Counted from the first letter of the stretch, positions 9,659-20,302 are shown. The stretch: DNA of 64,000 nucleotides from Pseudanabaena sp. UWO311 (GCF_006937785.1 NZ_SJEE01000018.1:39643-103642), one strand, 5' to 3'. The notes: generated by a model not told the origin, from the sequence alone. Translations and numbers: made by a program.

Positions 9659-11053
9659 TTAGGCAAAGAAAAAAGACTGGGGAGCATTTGCCCGAATTGC
9701 AAAGTTGCTGAGATAGCCGATGGGATTACTAGGATCAAAGGATTGGCGATCAGCAAAGGCTGAGGCAGGTTCTACTTTATAGTCATCAGCAGGACTAACA
9801 ATGCCCATTTCGGCAGCAATTTCTCGATATAAATCGGTGCGCCATCCTTGACGTGCGATCGCTTCGGCATTCTTGGGAAACTCAGGGATTTGTCCCCAAC
9901 GGGCGGCTTGGGTCATTAGCCAGAGGCTCTGTGATTGCCAGAGGAACGTAGAATGATCGTTGGCAATTTCAGAAACAGCAGTAGGCATTTCAAAGAAAAT
10001 GGTTGTTTCTAGGCTGTTAGTGATGCGTTGTTGATTATCAAATCCTCCGTAGTTGTAGTTCCCTACAATTGCGGGTCGCGTATATTTAACATTTGCTCCT
10101 GTAAAGGAACGTTGGGAGATGATTTTAGCAACTTCTTCACGATTCGCAGGTTCACTACAATATCGACAGGCTTCGATCATCGCTTTTACTAGCGATCGGT
10201 AGGTTTTGGGATAGTCTTGAATGAAGGATTCGCGCACAGCTAACAGGCGATCGGGATGTCCATTCCAAATTTCTCGCCCTTGAGCAAAGGTAAATCCAAC
10301 TCCCTCGTTACCTGCGATCGCTCGCGTATTCCAAGGTTCAGCAACCATGTAGGCTTGAATTGCATCCATTCGCATATTGCTCACCATCTGAGGTGGTGGT
10401 GTAATAATAGAACGCAATTCAGTAACTGGATTAATACCAGCCGCTGAAAGCAGATAGCGAATGAAATATTCATAAATGGAAGAACTCAGAACCGTTGCCC
10501 ATACGCGATCATCTATGGATGCTGTTTGCCAATATTGTCGCATAGCTCTTCCAAAGGCATCTAAATCGCCTCTATATATAGATAGGGGACTGATACCCGC
10601 TTCCCATAATTTACGATTGAAGGTAATGGCATTACCATGACGGTGAATCGTCATGGCAGCACAAAGGGGAAATTGACGTGCGCCTTCTGCGCCAATACGG
10701 GCATTGGTGACAGCACCAGATACAACGGGAGAAGCATCTAAGCGTCCAAAAATGATCCCGTCACGGGAATTAGCCCAACTCGCTTCTCGACTGAGCGTAA
10801 CGTTTAATCCATACTTGCGAAAAAAACCTTTTTCCCAAGCGATCGCAAAGGGAGCGCAATCGTTAACAGGTACAAAGCCAACCGTTAAATTTGGCTTTTC
10901 CAAACTGGCAGGATTAATTACAGGCTCCACAGCCAAAGCTGTCTCCGATAGTCCAGTGGGATTTCGTCCTTGTTCTTGGGAACATGCAGAAAAGGCGATC
11001 GTTGAGGCAGTAGCGGTCATTCCCTGAAGGAATGCTCTCCTTGTGGTAGACAT
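9659..11053 (-). CDS. NrtA/CmpA-family substrate-binding lipoprotein
   Basis: The 464-residue protein captures the substrate for the adjoining ABC permease. It begins with a twin-arginine signal (TTRRAFLQG) followed by a lipobox with Cys at about residue 24 (IAFSAC), so it should be exported folded and anchored to the membrane. The mature part has NrtA/CmpA features: VGFVPVNDCAPFAIAWEKGFF, the PPPQMVSNMRMD region and the YMVAEPWN motif. Nitrate, bicarbonate and cyanate binders share this fold, and I cannot decide the ligand by eye. It lies 15 bases after the permease gene and 27 bases before the ATPase gene, in one operon. Confidence 0.9.
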   Translation of the reverse strand: MSTTRRAFLQGMTATASTIAFSACSQEQGRNPTGLSETALAVEPVINPASLEKPNLTVGFVPVNDCAPFAIAWEKGFFRKYGLNVTLSREASWANSRDGIIFGRLDASPVVSGAVTNARIGAEGARQFPLCAAMTIHRHGNAITFNRKLWEAGISPLSIYRGDLDAFGRAMRQYWQTASIDDRVWATVLSSSIYEYFIRYLLSAAGINPVTELRSIITPPPQMVSNMRMDAIQAYMVAEPWNTRAIAGNEGVGFTFAQGREIWNGHPDRLLAVRESFIQDYPKTYRSLVKAMIEACRYCSEPANREEVAKIISQRSFTGANVKYTRPAIVGNYNYGGFDNQQRITNSLETTIFFEMPTAVSEIANDHSTFLWQSQSLWLMTQAARWGQIPEFPKNAEAIARQGWRTDLYREIAAEMGIVSPADDYKVEPASAFADRQSFDPSNPIGYLSNFAIRANAPQSFFFA

Positions 11054-11068
11054 GGGAATCTCCGAAAC

Positions 11069-11902
11069 TTAAGATTGTGCAGGGCGACGAGTCATGATTG
11101 CTTGTAATTTAGCAAGGGCATAGTCCAAAATCAGTCCTGTCACACCAATCACAAAGACCGCCAAAAATACAGAACTTACATTTAAACGATTCCATTCATC
11201 CCAAACAAAAAAGCCAATACCAAAGCCACCCGTGAGCATTTCCACCGCCACAATTACTAACCATGCAATCCCTAAACTAATCCTTAAACCTGTAAAAATA
11301 TAGGGCAAACTCGCTGGCAAAACTACTTTTATTAACTGCTTCCAACGAGGCATTTCTAAAACTTGGGCAACTTCCAAATAGTCTTTGGGAACGTTACTTA
11401 CTCCTTCAGCAGTGTTAATAATCGTAGACCAGAGGGAAGTAATGAAAATCACGAAAATTGCTGAAGGTTCGGCAGCATTAAAAATAGCAAGGGCGATCGG
11501 CAACCAAACGAGTGGCGAAACTGGCTTAAAAACCTGAATAATCGGGTTAATTGCTAACCAAGCATTTCGTGATAACCCAATCCAAACCCCGACGGGAATG
11601 GCAACTATAGCTCCTAAGAGAAAGCCAATACAGACTCGACGTAAACTTGCTAAAAGTAGCCATCCAATCCCAATATCACCAAGTCCACGACGATAAAACG
11701 GATTTAAAATAAAATCTAAATTCTTGACAAATGCTTCTGGCGGTGTGGGCATCATTTCATTGCGAAATAAAGCGATTGCCCACCATAGGGCGATGACTCC
11801 TGCAAATCCTGCGATCGGCAGCAATACATTAGGTCGAAACAAACTGCGAAAACACCCAATCATAAAAGTGCGGGTATTAGTCGCCAAACTCATCAAAACC
11901 AT
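11069..11902 (-). CDS. NrtB/CmpB-type ABC transporter permease
   Basis: The 277-residue inner-membrane protein has about six transmembrane segments and the BPD_transp_1 EAA loop (EVAQVLEMPRWKQLIKVVLP) that contacts the ATPase. It is the first gene of the operon, whereas nrt, cmp and cyn operons usually start with the binding protein; there is no NrtC/CmpC-type ATPase-regulatory fusion. The ATG at 11902 is preceded by an untranslated leader of about 120 bases that follows a c-di-AMP riboswitch. I looked for an NtcA box (GTA-N8-TAC) close upstream and did not see one. Substrate unknown: nitrate, nitrite, bicarbonate or cyanate. Confidence 0.9.
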   Translation of the reverse strand: MVLMSLATNTRTFMIGCFRSLFRPNVLLPIAGFAGVIALWWAIALFRNEMMPTPPEAFVKNLDFILNPFYRRGLGDIGIGWLLLASLRRVCIGFLLGAIVAIPVGVWIGLSRNAWLAINPIIQVFKPVSPLVWLPIALAIFNAAEPSAIFVIFITSLWSTIINTAEGVSNVPKDYLEVAQVLEMPRWKQLIKVVLPASLPYIFTGLRISLGIAWLVIVAVEMLTGGFGIGFFVWDEWNRLNVSSVFLAVFVIGVTGLILDYALAKLQAIMTRRPAQS

Positions 11903-12019
11903 GATTTGTAGTACCTTGTTTCAGAATGGACTGATGTGATCTGAAAGTCCAAACAAGAATCCTGTTGAAACTGATACTAATCGTCAAAAAATTTTAACTT
12001 GCAGCGATCGCCATTTCCC

Positions 12020-12172
12020 ACAGTCTTCTCTCAATGCCTACGAGGTTAGCTGACGGGCTAGGACTGAGAGATGTCCTTTTTCAGATTCATTCTGAAAATA
12101 CGCCCCTATGCTCTTAGAGAACTTGGTTCCCCCGTTTTTTGTTTTACTTTAGGTAATAACTTAGAGATAATA
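12020..12172 (-). promoter_or_regulatory. ydaO/yuaA (c-di-AMP) riboswitch upstream of the transporter operon
   Basis: Read on the minus strand, this region carries the hallmarks of the ydaO aptamer in order: ACGGGGGAACC, then AGGGGCG near a TTTTCAG..CTGAAAA hairpin, a GGACATCTCTCAGTCC hairpin, and the strongly conserved TAGCCCGTCAGCTAACCTCG followed by TAGGCATTGAGAGAAG. ACGGGG pairs with CCTCGT as in known structures. The aptamer ends about 118 bases before the permease ATG. c-di-AMP binding usually turns the downstream gene off; here it would couple ion or carbon status to this transporter. The 5' boundary is approximate, and no clear terminator was recognised in the leader. Confidence 0.92.
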
Positions 12173-12174
12173 CC

Positions 12175-12265
12175 AATTCACGAAAGTGTGGCTACACTTT
12201 CGTGAATTAAAAATCAAACCCTGTAAGGGTTTTAAAAACACAAAATGGCTACGCCATTTTGTGTT
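12175..12265. repeat. Composite three-hairpin repeat, copy 1
   Basis: Three hairpins in series: AATTCACGAAAGTGTGG with its near-complement, then AAACCCTGTAAGGGTTT, then AACACAAAATGGC-TAC-GCCATTTTGTGTT. A second copy in inverted orientation is at 12444-12534. Copy 1 abuts the 5' end of the riboswitch, so it may supply or disturb that promoter. Confidence 0.85.
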
Positions 12266-12443
12266 TTGGGATAAAACAAAAATTAGGCTGACTTACTCAG
12301 TTGCACAAAGATATATCACCATTTTTTTTAACATGTCAACACCTAAAATCTAGATATAATCTAACTTGCCATTAAACGGAAAGTTTCTTTCTGATAGGGT
12401 ATTTAGGCTTAGCAATAACTATCTAACTCCTCAATAATACCAA

Positions 12444-12534
12444 GACACAAAATGGCTACGCCATTTTGTGTCTTTAAAACCTTTACGGAATTTGGTTTTT
12501 AATTCACAGAAGTGTTGCCACACTTTTGTGAATT
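12444..12534. repeat. Composite three-hairpin repeat, copy 2 (inverted)
   Basis: The reverse complement of this segment matches 12175-12265 across its whole length at roughly 85 percent by eye, including both outer hairpins and the middle one. The 178 bases between the copies show no gene. Confidence 0.85.
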
Positions 12535-12695
12535 AGTATAAATCACTGTTTCCTCATTACTAATCCATGCCCAAAGATGATCTCCATAGATGAAATGCCA
12601 CCATTTATATAGGATGCCTCACCAATCCGCTATGGTTCATCACTTCATTTAATAATTGGCGATCGCGATGCAATTCCATTTCTAAACTATCAAAA

Positions 12696-12720
12696 GTAAG
12701 GTGGGCAAAGCCCACCCTAC
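12696..12720. terminator. Terminator after the M16 peptidase gene
   Basis: A stem GTA(A)GGTGGGC / GCCCACC(C)TAC with an AAA loop lies just after the stop codon of the M16 gene on the minus strand. Confidence 0.6.
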
Positions 12721-12725
12721 TTCTA

Positions 12726-15584
12726 CTATTTCTCAGTTTTAGGAACTACCGACACAATCAAAAGATTATCGGGTTGTAATAATTCCTTAGCAGCGCGATT
12801 GACCTGCTCAAAAGTCACGGATTGAATGCGCTGAGGAAACTTGTAAAAATCGCCAACTGGTAAGCCGTAGATCTCATCGCTAAGTAAAGAACTAGCAATG
12901 TTATCAGGATTGGCAAACTCAGTAGAGAAATTGTTGATCAAGCTCTTCTTTGCCACATCAAATTCAGCTTGAGTTATGCCCTTATCGCGGACAGATCTAA
13001 GCAAAGCCACCGTTGCGGCGATCGCCTTTGCCGTATCCTTACCACTGGTTTGCATCTGCACGATAAATGCGCCCTGTGGTGGTCTGCCTGCTTGGAAATA
13101 GCTGTAAATGCCATAGGTTAAGCCAAGGCGATCGCGTATTTCCGTACCAAGGCGGCTGGATAAGGTATCACCGCCTAAAACTTGGTTTAGCAATAGAGCT
13201 GGATAGTACTGCGGATCAGAGCGAGAAATACTTGGATGTCCAATGATCGTGACCGCTTGAGTTTTACCAGCTAGAGATATTTGCTTCTCATTGGTTGCAG
13301 CTAGGTTAGAAACTTTAGGAAATTGGAACTTTGGTACTTTGCCAGTAGCTTGCCATTTACCCAATTTTTCTTCGAGTAAAGTTCTCACCGTCGCAGGGTC
13401 AAAATCTCCCATGAGTGTGAGAATCGTACTGTCAGGACGATAATAGGTTTTATAAAACTTTGCCAAATCTTCTCGTTTTAAAGATTTGAGAGTTGCTTCA
13501 GTTCGCATTGCATAAAAAGGATGCCCTTTAGGATAGAGCGTTGACTGGAAGATCCGCCGCACTAAGGTATTAGGATTATCCAGCTCTGACTTAAAGGCTA
13601 GGAGATTGCGTTGAAGATTGAGGTCAAATTCCTTCGCTGGAAAAGTTGCATTTTGCAACAAGTCGGCTAATTGATCGAGCACAATTGGCAGATCTTTAGC
13701 TAAGCCGATGCCAGAAATACCGACATTTTCCCGACCTGCCGAAAATCCTAAACTAGCACCACGATTTTCTAAACGTGATGCAAGGGTTAACGCATCTTTG
13801 GTGGTCGTGCCATTGGTAAGATTTTGCGCCGTGATTCCTGCCAAGCCAGCTTTGTCAATTGAGTCAAAGCCCGCACCTGCATTAACTTCACCCACGAGAG
13901 TTACTGTAGGCGTACTGCTATCTGGCAATAACAATACTTTCAAGCCATTGGCTAACGTGAACTTGTCGGGCTGCACCGCCGTGGGAATATCGACTTTGTT
14001 ATTTAAAGCGCTTTCTGGCAAATACTTCGCTACTTCCGATGGATCTACAGGAGAGCCAGGCTTAAAAGCTTCTAAAGAATGTGCATTACTGGGAGTTGTC
14101 CCAGCACCAGCCGTAATTACTGATGGCTCGAAATATCCGACCACTCGGCGATCACGTTGTAAATATTGCTTAGCGACGCGCTTGATATCAGCGCTCGTGA
14201 CTTTGTTAACAGCACTTAAGTAGCGATCGCTATAGCGATAATCTTTAGCAACAGTTTGGTTATAACCAATTTGACTAGCTTGAGAATTAACATCGCGATT
14301 GCCTAAAATGTAGCTAGCTCGCATACTAGTTTTAGCGCGTTCTAGCTCTTCTGTGGTTATTGGCTGCGTTTGCAGCTTGTCAATTTCAGCCAACAACAAG
14401 CGATCTAGTTCTTCGAGCGATTTACCCTCTGTCGGTGTCGCGCTCATAAAGTACCAGCCCGTGCCAATCATTGATGAGGCACTACCACTAGCACTACTCG
14501 CTAAGCCTGTCTCCACTAGCGCTTGATAGAGTCGTGAACTTCTACCTGATGTCAGAATGCTATCCATCACATCGATCGCGGCAACATCTTCACCATTAAC
14601 ATTAGGCAAATCTGGATAAACTGCTTGCAAAAATGGCACACTACCAGGCTCTTTGAGTCGAATCGGCTCACGCGCCGATTTAGGCTCTAGCGGTTTGGGT
14701 TTACTTTGCTGTGTTTCAGGTGTGATTAAAACTTTGGGCTTTGGTGGAGCGGCGATCGCGCCATAGATTTCGCGCACTTTTTTGAGCGTGGCTTCTGTCT
14801 CGAAATTACCAACAATTACCAAAGTCGCATTATCGGGGCGATAGAAAGTACGGTAATAATTTTGAATATCCTCAACTGTATAGTTCTCAACATCGGGACG
14901 ATAGCCAATCACTGGCCAACCATAAGAACTATCAGGATAAGCCGCTAGCATCACTTGTCGATAAAGTCTTGTGCCTGGGCTATTGTTCCCGCCGTCTAGC
15001 TCTGATAAAACAACAGTACGCTCACTTTTGAGTTCATTTTCACCCGCGACTGTATTGACCATGCGATCGGCTTCCAATCTAAGCATCGCATCCAGTTTGT
15101 CGCTTCCTGCTGTCCCCACATAGGCGGTCATGTCATAGCTAGTAAAAGCATTAGAGTCACTACCTAAGGCACTAAACAAGCGTCCAAACTGGATTGGACG
15201 ATCTTTTGTCCCTTTAAACATCAAATGCTCGAGCTGGTGAGAAATGCCTGTTATTCCTGCTTTCTCATTTTGGGAACCGACGCGATACCAGACCTGCACA
15301 CTGACTACAGGAGCTGTGTTTACTTGCTTAGTTAATACCGTCAAACCGTTATCTAAGACAGTTTTAATCACATTTCCTGTCAACGAGTCGGGCGATTGGT
15401 TAGTAATTGTCGTAGTTTTGGCAACTAGATCAGGTTGAGCAGCATAGGCTTGACTACCTGACAATTGCCCCAAAGTTGATTGCCAAGATAGGGGCAAGTT
15501 ACTGAACATCACCACTGCGATCGCAGTAGCTAAACCGCGACTCAAAAAAGAGAGCATAAAGTTACGCTTCACCGAAATCTCCAC
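12726..15584 (-). CDS. Exported M16-family zinc peptidase, fused double unit
   Basis: The 952-residue protein has a signal peptide (hydrophobic core LATAIAVVMFSNL; likely cleavage near AYA-AQ at about 49) and two M16 (pitrilysin/processing-peptidase-like) units in one chain. The first carries the inverted zinc motif HQLEH (H116, E119, H120). The second, starting near residue 540 (KFTLANGLKVLLLPDSS), has GLAGITAQNL at that place and so lacks the zinc ligands: one active and one inactive half form the chamber, as in fused M16 enzymes. It probably clears peptides in the periplasm or lumen. It is transcribed alone. Confidence 0.93.
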   Translation of the reverse strand: MEISVKRNFMLSFLSRGLATAIAVVMFSNLPLSWQSTLGQLSGSQAYAAQPDLVAKTTTITNQSPDSLTGNVIKTVLDNGLTVLTKQVNTAPVVSVQVWYRVGSQNEKAGITGISHQLEHLMFKGTKDRPIQFGRLFSALGSDSNAFTSYDMTAYVGTAGSDKLDAMLRLEADRMVNTVAGENELKSERTVVLSELDGGNNSPGTRLYRQVMLAAYPDSSYGWPVIGYRPDVENYTVEDIQNYYRTFYRPDNATLVIVGNFETEATLKKVREIYGAIAAPPKPKVLITPETQQSKPKPLEPKSAREPIRLKEPGSVPFLQAVYPDLPNVNGEDVAAIDVMDSILTSGRSSRLYQALVETGLASSASGSASSMIGTGWYFMSATPTEGKSLEELDRLLLAEIDKLQTQPITTEELERAKTSMRASYILGNRDVNSQASQIGYNQTVAKDYRYSDRYLSAVNKVTSADIKRVAKQYLQRDRRVVGYFEPSVITAGAGTTPSNAHSLEAFKPGSPVDPSEVAKYLPESALNNKVDIPTAVQPDKFTLANGLKVLLLPDSSTPTVTLVGEVNAGAGFDSIDKAGLAGITAQNLTNGTTTKDALTLASRLENRGASLGFSAGRENVGISGIGLAKDLPIVLDQLADLLQNATFPAKEFDLNLQRNLLAFKSELDNPNTLVRRIFQSTLYPKGHPFYAMRTEATLKSLKREDLAKFYKTYYRPDSTILTLMGDFDPATVRTLLEEKLGKWQATGKVPKFQFPKVSNLAATNEKQISLAGKTQAVTIIGHPSISRSDPQYYPALLLNQVLGGDTLSSRLGTEIRDRLGLTYGIYSYFQAGRPPQGAFIVQMQTSGKDTAKAIAATVALLRSVRDKGITQAEFDVAKKSLINNFSTEFANPDNIASSLLSDEIYGLPVGDFYKFPQRIQSVTFEQVNRAAKELLQPDNLLIVSVVPKTEK

Positions 15585-15761
15585 GAAATACAGTTTTTAT
15601 TATAGATGGGCAAATCAAGACAAGTTAATTTGAGGAAAATTTCCCACGCGATAGTCTAATCATTGTTTTGGGCATTGCATAATATTTAAAGCTATAGGTC
15701 TTTCCTGCTCTAGCCCCAAAAGCATAGTTTTTCTGTTTCTTTGATTATTCTGAATATTCCT

Positions 15762-16157
15762 ATGAATCCATGTGATGACATGAGTCTGCCATTCTCTCTC
15801 ACCGAACTAAAATCCGATCTTACTTACGAATTAATGGATGTAGAGGCAATCCAAAAAGCTTTAGGGCGATCGCGTGCTTCGGTATATCGCTATGCCAATA
15901 CCGATCCGTTGCAAGGTTTACTAAACTTACCTTACGATCCAACGCGGTTAAATCCTGAGCTGCGCCAAAGCGATCGCGAACCTTTATTATTTCATCCCAC
16001 TGAGGTGTCAAGATTTGCAAGGGATGTTTTAAAAATGAAACAGGTGACCATTCAGGTGCAGGAGCCAGCCCAAAACGAGACTAATCGACTATTACGAGAA
16101 ATTTTGCAAGAGATGCGATCGCTCAATCAAGCGATCGCATCTCTTCGTAATCTCTAG
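15762..16157 (+). CDS. Conserved protein with a helix-turn-helix-like N-terminus
   Basis: I chose the ATG at 15762 (MNPCDDMSLPF, 131 aa); the frame is open from a TTG at 15741, and the ATG at 15780 is also possible. The segment VEAIQKALGRSRASVYRYANTDP reads like a helix-turn-helix. It is followed by the LLNLPYDPTRLNPELR...EPLLFHPTEVSRFARDVL block and a coiled-coil C-terminus (LLREILQEMRSLNQAIASL). I recall this layout in other cyanobacteria as a hypothetical protein; DNA binding is inference only. It is convergent with rpoC2. Confidence 0.8.
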   Translation: MNPCDDMSLPFSLTELKSDLTYELMDVEAIQKALGRSRASVYRYANTDPLQGLLNLPYDPTRLNPELRQSDREPLLFHPTEVSRFARDVLKMKQVTIQVQEPAQNETNRLLREILQEMRSLNQAIASLRNL

Positions 16158-16197
16158 TACCCGTTTGGATTCAGCGTGCAAACTATCTCCCAAAATA

Positions 16198-16238
16198 AAA
16201 TAAAAAAAGGCGGTGCTTAGCACCGCCTTTTTTTATTT
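16198..16238. terminator. Bidirectional terminator at the end of the rpo operon
   Basis: A perfect 19-bp stem with the core GGCGGTGC-TTA-GCACCGCC flanked by A- and T-runs. It overlaps the rpoC2 stop codon and also follows the HTH-like gene, so it can stop transcription on both strands. Confidence 0.92.
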
Positions 16239-19200
16239 AGTCTTCATCATCAAAATCATCATCATCTTCCTCATCATCATCTTCAAATTCAACGTCATCA
16301 TCCACCAGCTCATCGTCAAAGCTACGACGACTACGTGGTTTATCAACGACGCGAATTGGCTCAATTCGAGGCTCAATGATTTGATAATTACGTGCAGTAT
16401 TGTCATCAATAATCACGTCATCCGCTTCTTCGTCATAGCCGAGTTCTGGCTCATAGCCATTATCAACATCTACGATTGGCGTATCGTAAGCATTAAAGCC
16501 CGTACCCGCAGGAATCAAACGACCGATAATCACGTTCTCCTTCAAGCCGCGCAGCCAGTCAGACTTACCTTCAATCGCAGCTTCGGTGAGAACACGAGTG
16601 GTCTCTTGGAAACTCGCCGCCGAGATAAAGCTGTCGGTATTTAAACTTGCCTTCGTAATACCCATCAATACTGGCGTGTAATCAGCAGGTGCGCCACCCG
16701 TAATTTCCATCGCTTCATTGATTTGTTCAACTTGGTGAAGTTCTACCAACTCTCCAGGAAGACGAGTAGTATCACCACCATCCTCGATCCGTACCTTAGA
16801 GGTCATCTGCTTCACGATTACCTCAATGTGTTTATCGGAAATATCTACACCTTGAGATTGGTATACCGACTGGACTTCGTTCATTAAGAACTCTTGTACC
16901 TTTTGCAAACCAATTAGAGCAGCTTTTCTGACTCCAAGGGATTCCTTGTAAGCATGGAAATAGATCTCGAGAATATCGTGGGGATTGGCAGGTCCATCAG
17001 TAAGTGCTTCACCAGCCAAAAGCTTCTGACCATCAGAAATAATTACACTCTGACCCGCATTGAATGAATAGTCATCATCCAGAACGCCATCATCCCCAAG
17101 AATCTTTACTTCAGGATTGTCGTCAGAGTCGTAGGTAACTTGAGCAGTTCCTGTTGTCCGCGCAAGTACACACATTTCCTTAGGTTTACGTGCTTCGAGC
17201 AGTTCTTCAATCCGAGGTAACCCTTGGATGATGTCTCCAGTTTTAGCACGTTCAAATACCAGCAGTGCAATGTTGTCACCACGCTGAACAAGGTCAGCGT
17301 CATGGATTTGCAACAAAGCTCCAGGGGAGACGAGGTAGGGGCGACCGATCCGAAATACGACTGAGTCATTCTCAATCCTGAGGACTTGTCCAGACTCTTC
17401 AGTAATCACGCCCGCACCAATTTCATCACCCGAGCGCAAGAGATCGCCAACTTGAACTATGGGATTAGGACAATGAGTAGTAATACAATCGGCTTCAGTG
17501 ACTACCAGCAAACGACGAACTACTTCCGAGCCTTGACGAATACCACGGATCTGGCCTGGTTTCTTACAAAGAATTTCGGTACGCGCAACAACTGCACCTG
17601 GTTCAATGCGATCGCCGTCATTTACCAATAGTCTTGTGCGTGAGTTGCTATGGGCAGGATCGCCAGAGTTGTCTTGACGAATCACTAAAGATTCGAGAAT
17701 TACCAATTGCAAGCGCAGACTACCTGGATCAGCGTCGTTAGGAATAAACTCAATGTCGGCAGCTAATTGAGGGGCATCAGTATCAACCTCTAGCAATAGC
17801 TGGGTCTTGAGTAGCTCCACGCTATCGATCGCCTTTACGCGATCGCCATCCTTATAAGGAATGCGTTGAACCGCACGCAGACCAATCGAACGACCTTCTT
17901 GGTTAACTGATTCTTGACTAGGTACTGTTGGTACATCAGGAACTTGGTATTCTTCGACAGGGCGCAATAGCAATGCTGGTCCCTCGGTTGAGTCCAGATA
18001 TTCCACATAGCGGAGTTCGGGCGAAGTCAATCCTGGCATAATTTCCGTTCCAGGATAAGCCAAAGACCCATTCTTTTGCATTGCCGTTTGCGGATCATCG
18101 ACCAAGTGCAAGTCACCTGGCTTGATCACGATTTCGCGCAAAATATCGTTCTTTTGGAATACTTCGACCACACCAGCAGTTTGACTGAAGATATCCTTCA
18201 CGACTTCAGTACCAGCTTCGATAAACTGATTTTCTTCGACCATCAACAGGGAAGCATCTTTATTAACCTCATGGGTTTCTTCAGGAACCCAAAGCAGCGT
18301 ACCGCCTTTAACGACTTCATAACCCTGCTTGCCCTTACTGCGTTTAGCGACTTCTACACCAGCAAACTTGATAATACCGCCACTCTTAGTTTGGTAAGTA
18401 TCATCAATCAGTTCAGCAACGACTTGATTATTAATCAGTTTTGAGCCTGGCGAAGCTTTCAGGGAGAAGCTTTGACCACCTTGAGTCTCAAGCACATAAT
18501 GCTCACGACCTTGATAGCTTTCTTCTTTGACGATCGCCTGATCCAAGATTACCGAAGCTGTAATGATTTCCACTTCACGGTTATGGCGACTATCTTCTTC
18601 ACTAAGACGCACAACGCCACCATGCTCTGTGATCAAGCGGGTCTCCGCAAGCACGTCACCCTCTTGGACTTGAGCTTCATTTTTGACAGTTGGTTCCGCA
18701 GTTGGCGGTAAATCATAAACTTCACCAGCCAATACCCAGACACGACCTTTTTCACCACGAGCGACGTAGCTAGTATTACCTTGACGATCTTTCTTCTCTT
18801 CGATCGCTAGATCTGAGAATAATACTTCGCCAGCTAAACCAGTATTGAGTGCTTTAGTCGCTTTTTCGGTGGTCTTACGTGAGGTTTTACCAGTTATTGA
18901 CACCTCAGCCATCAACTGGTTTTGAGTTACCTTTTGCCCATCACGCACCAACAATGTTGAACCTTGGGTGATCGCATAGACTTTTTTGCCTTCAGCACTC
19001 TCCAAGGAGAAGTCACCATTTGATTCAACAATAAAAGCATCTTCACCATGACGAGTACGCATGGGGCGAACTTTCAGCTTTTTGTTGTATTTGATCGTGC
19101 CATCATGGGGAGCGCGTTGCTGATCCGCAACTTCCCCAGTAAACACACCACCCGTGTGGAATGTCCGCATGGTCAGCTGTGTACCAGGTTCACCAATGGA

Positions 19201-20214
19201 CTGTGCCGCGATAATTCCCACGGCTTCGCCGATGTTTACTAGCTCTAAATGAGCTAGACTCCAGCCATAGCACATCTGACAAACTGCGCGAGTAGATTCG
19301 CAGGTAAATGCCGAACGTACACAAACTTCTTCGACACCAGCTTTGGCTACGGCTAAAGACAAGTCTTCAGAAATTTCTTGGTTGTGGAAAACAATCACTT
19401 CGCCTGTTTTCGGATCGACAATATCCTCGGCAGCGACTCGACCAAATAGGCGATCGGAAAGTTTGATCAGGGTCTTTTCCCCATCTTTCATTGCTTTCAG
19501 GCGAATGCCGCGAGTTGTGCCACAATCATTTTCACGCACGATGACATCTTGAGATACATCGACCAGACGGCGAGTAAGATATCCAGAGTCGGCAGTCCGT
19601 AACGCTGTATCTACTAGTCCTTTACGTGCACCGTACGACGAAATAATGTATTCAGTAACTGTGAGCCCTTCGCGGAAGTTCGTTTTAATCGGTAAATCGA
19701 TGATTTCCCCTTGAGGATCAGCCATCAAACCGCGCATACCTACTAGCTGCCGCACCTGCGAAATGTTGCCCCGAGCACCAGAGAACGCCATCATATAGAC
19801 AGAGTTAAGCGGATTATTGCTCTTGAAGTTTTTCACCACCTCATCTTTGAGGTTCTCGTTAGCCACGTTCCATGTATCAATTACTTTTTGGAAACGTTCT
19901 ACCTCAGTGATTTCGCCCCTTGTATAACGGCTTTCTGTTTCTTCAATCTCCAGTTCGGCTGCCGCTAGCAAAGCTTTCTTACTAGCAGGAACCTGCAAAT
20001 CCTCAATACTAATTGAGACACCAGCCTGAGTCGCATAGCGAAAGCCTAACGCTTTAAGTTGATCAGCAACGTTAGCAGCGCTAGTAGTCCCATAATTAGT
20101 AAAAGCCCAAGCAATTAACTTTTTCAGTTGTCCTTTGTCAATAGTGCGATTGATAAAGCGCTGAGGCTTCTTTTCTTCAGGCGAGTCCGTGTTGCTAGTC
20201 GTGAAATCTGCCAT
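16237..20214 (-). CDS. rpoC2: RNA polymerase subunit beta-prime (split C-terminal part)
   Basis: In cyanobacteria and plastids the beta-prime subunit is split; this 1325-residue protein is the C-terminal part with the trigger loop, jaw and the large SI3 insertion (roughly residues 340-980, a beta-rich run of sandwich-barrel motifs). Visible marks are [22 protein letters not shown] (bridge/trigger region), the zinc cysteines in [30 protein letters not shown], and near the end [13 protein letters not shown]. The C-terminus is a very acidic tail of Asp/Glu, longer than needed for the fold. It is the last gene of the rpoB-rpoC1-rpoC2 operon. Confidence 0.98.
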   Translation of the reverse strand: MADFTTSNTDSPEEKKPQRFINRTIDKGQLKKLIAWAFTNYGTTSAANVADQLKALGFRYATQAGVSISIEDLQVPASKKALLAAAELEIEETESRYTRGEITEVERFQKVIDTWNVANENLKDEVVKNFKSNNPLNSVYMMAFSGARGNISQVRQLVGMRGLMADPQGEIIDLPIKTNFREGLTVTEYIISSYGARKGLVDTALRTADSGYLTRRLVDVSQDVIVRENDCGTTRGIRLKAMKDGEKTLIKLSDRLFGRVAAEDIVDPKTGEVIVFHNQEISEDLSLAVAKAGVEEVCVRSAFTCESTRAVCQMCYGWSLAHLELVNIGEAVGIIAAQSIGEPGTQLTMRTFHTGGVFTGEVADQQRAPHDGTIKYNKKLKVRPMRTRHGEDAFIVESNGDFSLESAEGKKVYAITQGSTLLVRDGQKVTQNQLMAEVSITGKTSRKTTEKATKALNTGLAGEVLFSDLAIEEKKDRQGNTSYVARGEKGRVWVLAGEVYDLPPTAEPTVKNEAQVQEGDVLAETRLITEHGGVVRLSEEDSRHNREVEIITASVILDQAIVKEESYQGREHYVLETQGGQSFSLKASPGSKLINNQVVAELIDDTYQTKSGGIIKFAGVEVAKRSKGKQGYEVVKGGTLLWVPEETHEVNKDASLLMVEENQFIEAGTEVVKDIFSQTAGVVEVFQKNDILREIVIKPGDLHLVDDPQTAMQKNGSLAYPGTEIMPGLTSPELRYVEYLDSTEGPALLLRPVEEYQVPDVPTVPSQESVNQEGRSIGLRAVQRIPYKDGDRVKAIDSVELLKTQLLLEVDTDAPQLAADIEFIPNDADPGSLRLQLVILESLVIRQDNSGDPAHSNSRTRLLVNDGDRIEPGAVVARTEILCKKPGQIRGIRQGSEVVRRLLVVTEADCITTHCPNPIVQVGDLLRSGDEIGAGVITEESGQVLRIENDSVVFRIGRPYLVSPGALLQIHDADLVQRGDNIALLVFERAKTGDIIQGLPRIEELLEARKPKEMCVLARTTGTAQVTYDSDDNPEVKILGDDGVLDDDYSFNAGQSVIISDGQKLLAGEALTDGPANPHDILEIYFHAYKESLGVRKAALIGLQKVQEFLMNEVQSVYQSQGVDISDKHIEVIVKQMTSKVRIEDGGDTTRLPGELVELHQVEQINEAMEITGGAPADYTPVLMGITKASLNTDSFISAASFQETTRVLTEAAIEGKSDWLRGLKENVIIGRLIPAGTGFNAYDTPIVDVDNGYEPELGYDEEADDVIIDDNTARNYQIIEPRIEPIRVVDKPRSRRSFDDELVDDDVEFEDDDEEDDDDFDDED

Positions 20215-20263
20215 GGTATTAAGCTATTAAATAATCTTTAGAGTAATTAATCGAAATTCTATG

Positions 20264-20300
20264 GTTTATAGTCACGTCGCCAAGCGATGTGACTATAAAC
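20264..20300. repeat. Hairpin between rpoC1 and rpoC2
   Basis: Perfect 12-bp arms (GTTTATAGTCAC / GTGACTATAAAC) with a 13-base loop start 3 bases after the rpoC1 stop codon. There is no T-run, and the genes are cotranscribed, so this is not a simple terminator; it may be an RNA processing or partial attenuation site. Confidence 0.7.
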
Positions 20301-20302
20301 AG

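Noticed and set aside
11903..12020. NtcA or other nitrogen-control box before the transporter operon
   Set aside because: No GTA-N8-TAC was found near the start; control seems to be through the riboswitch instead.
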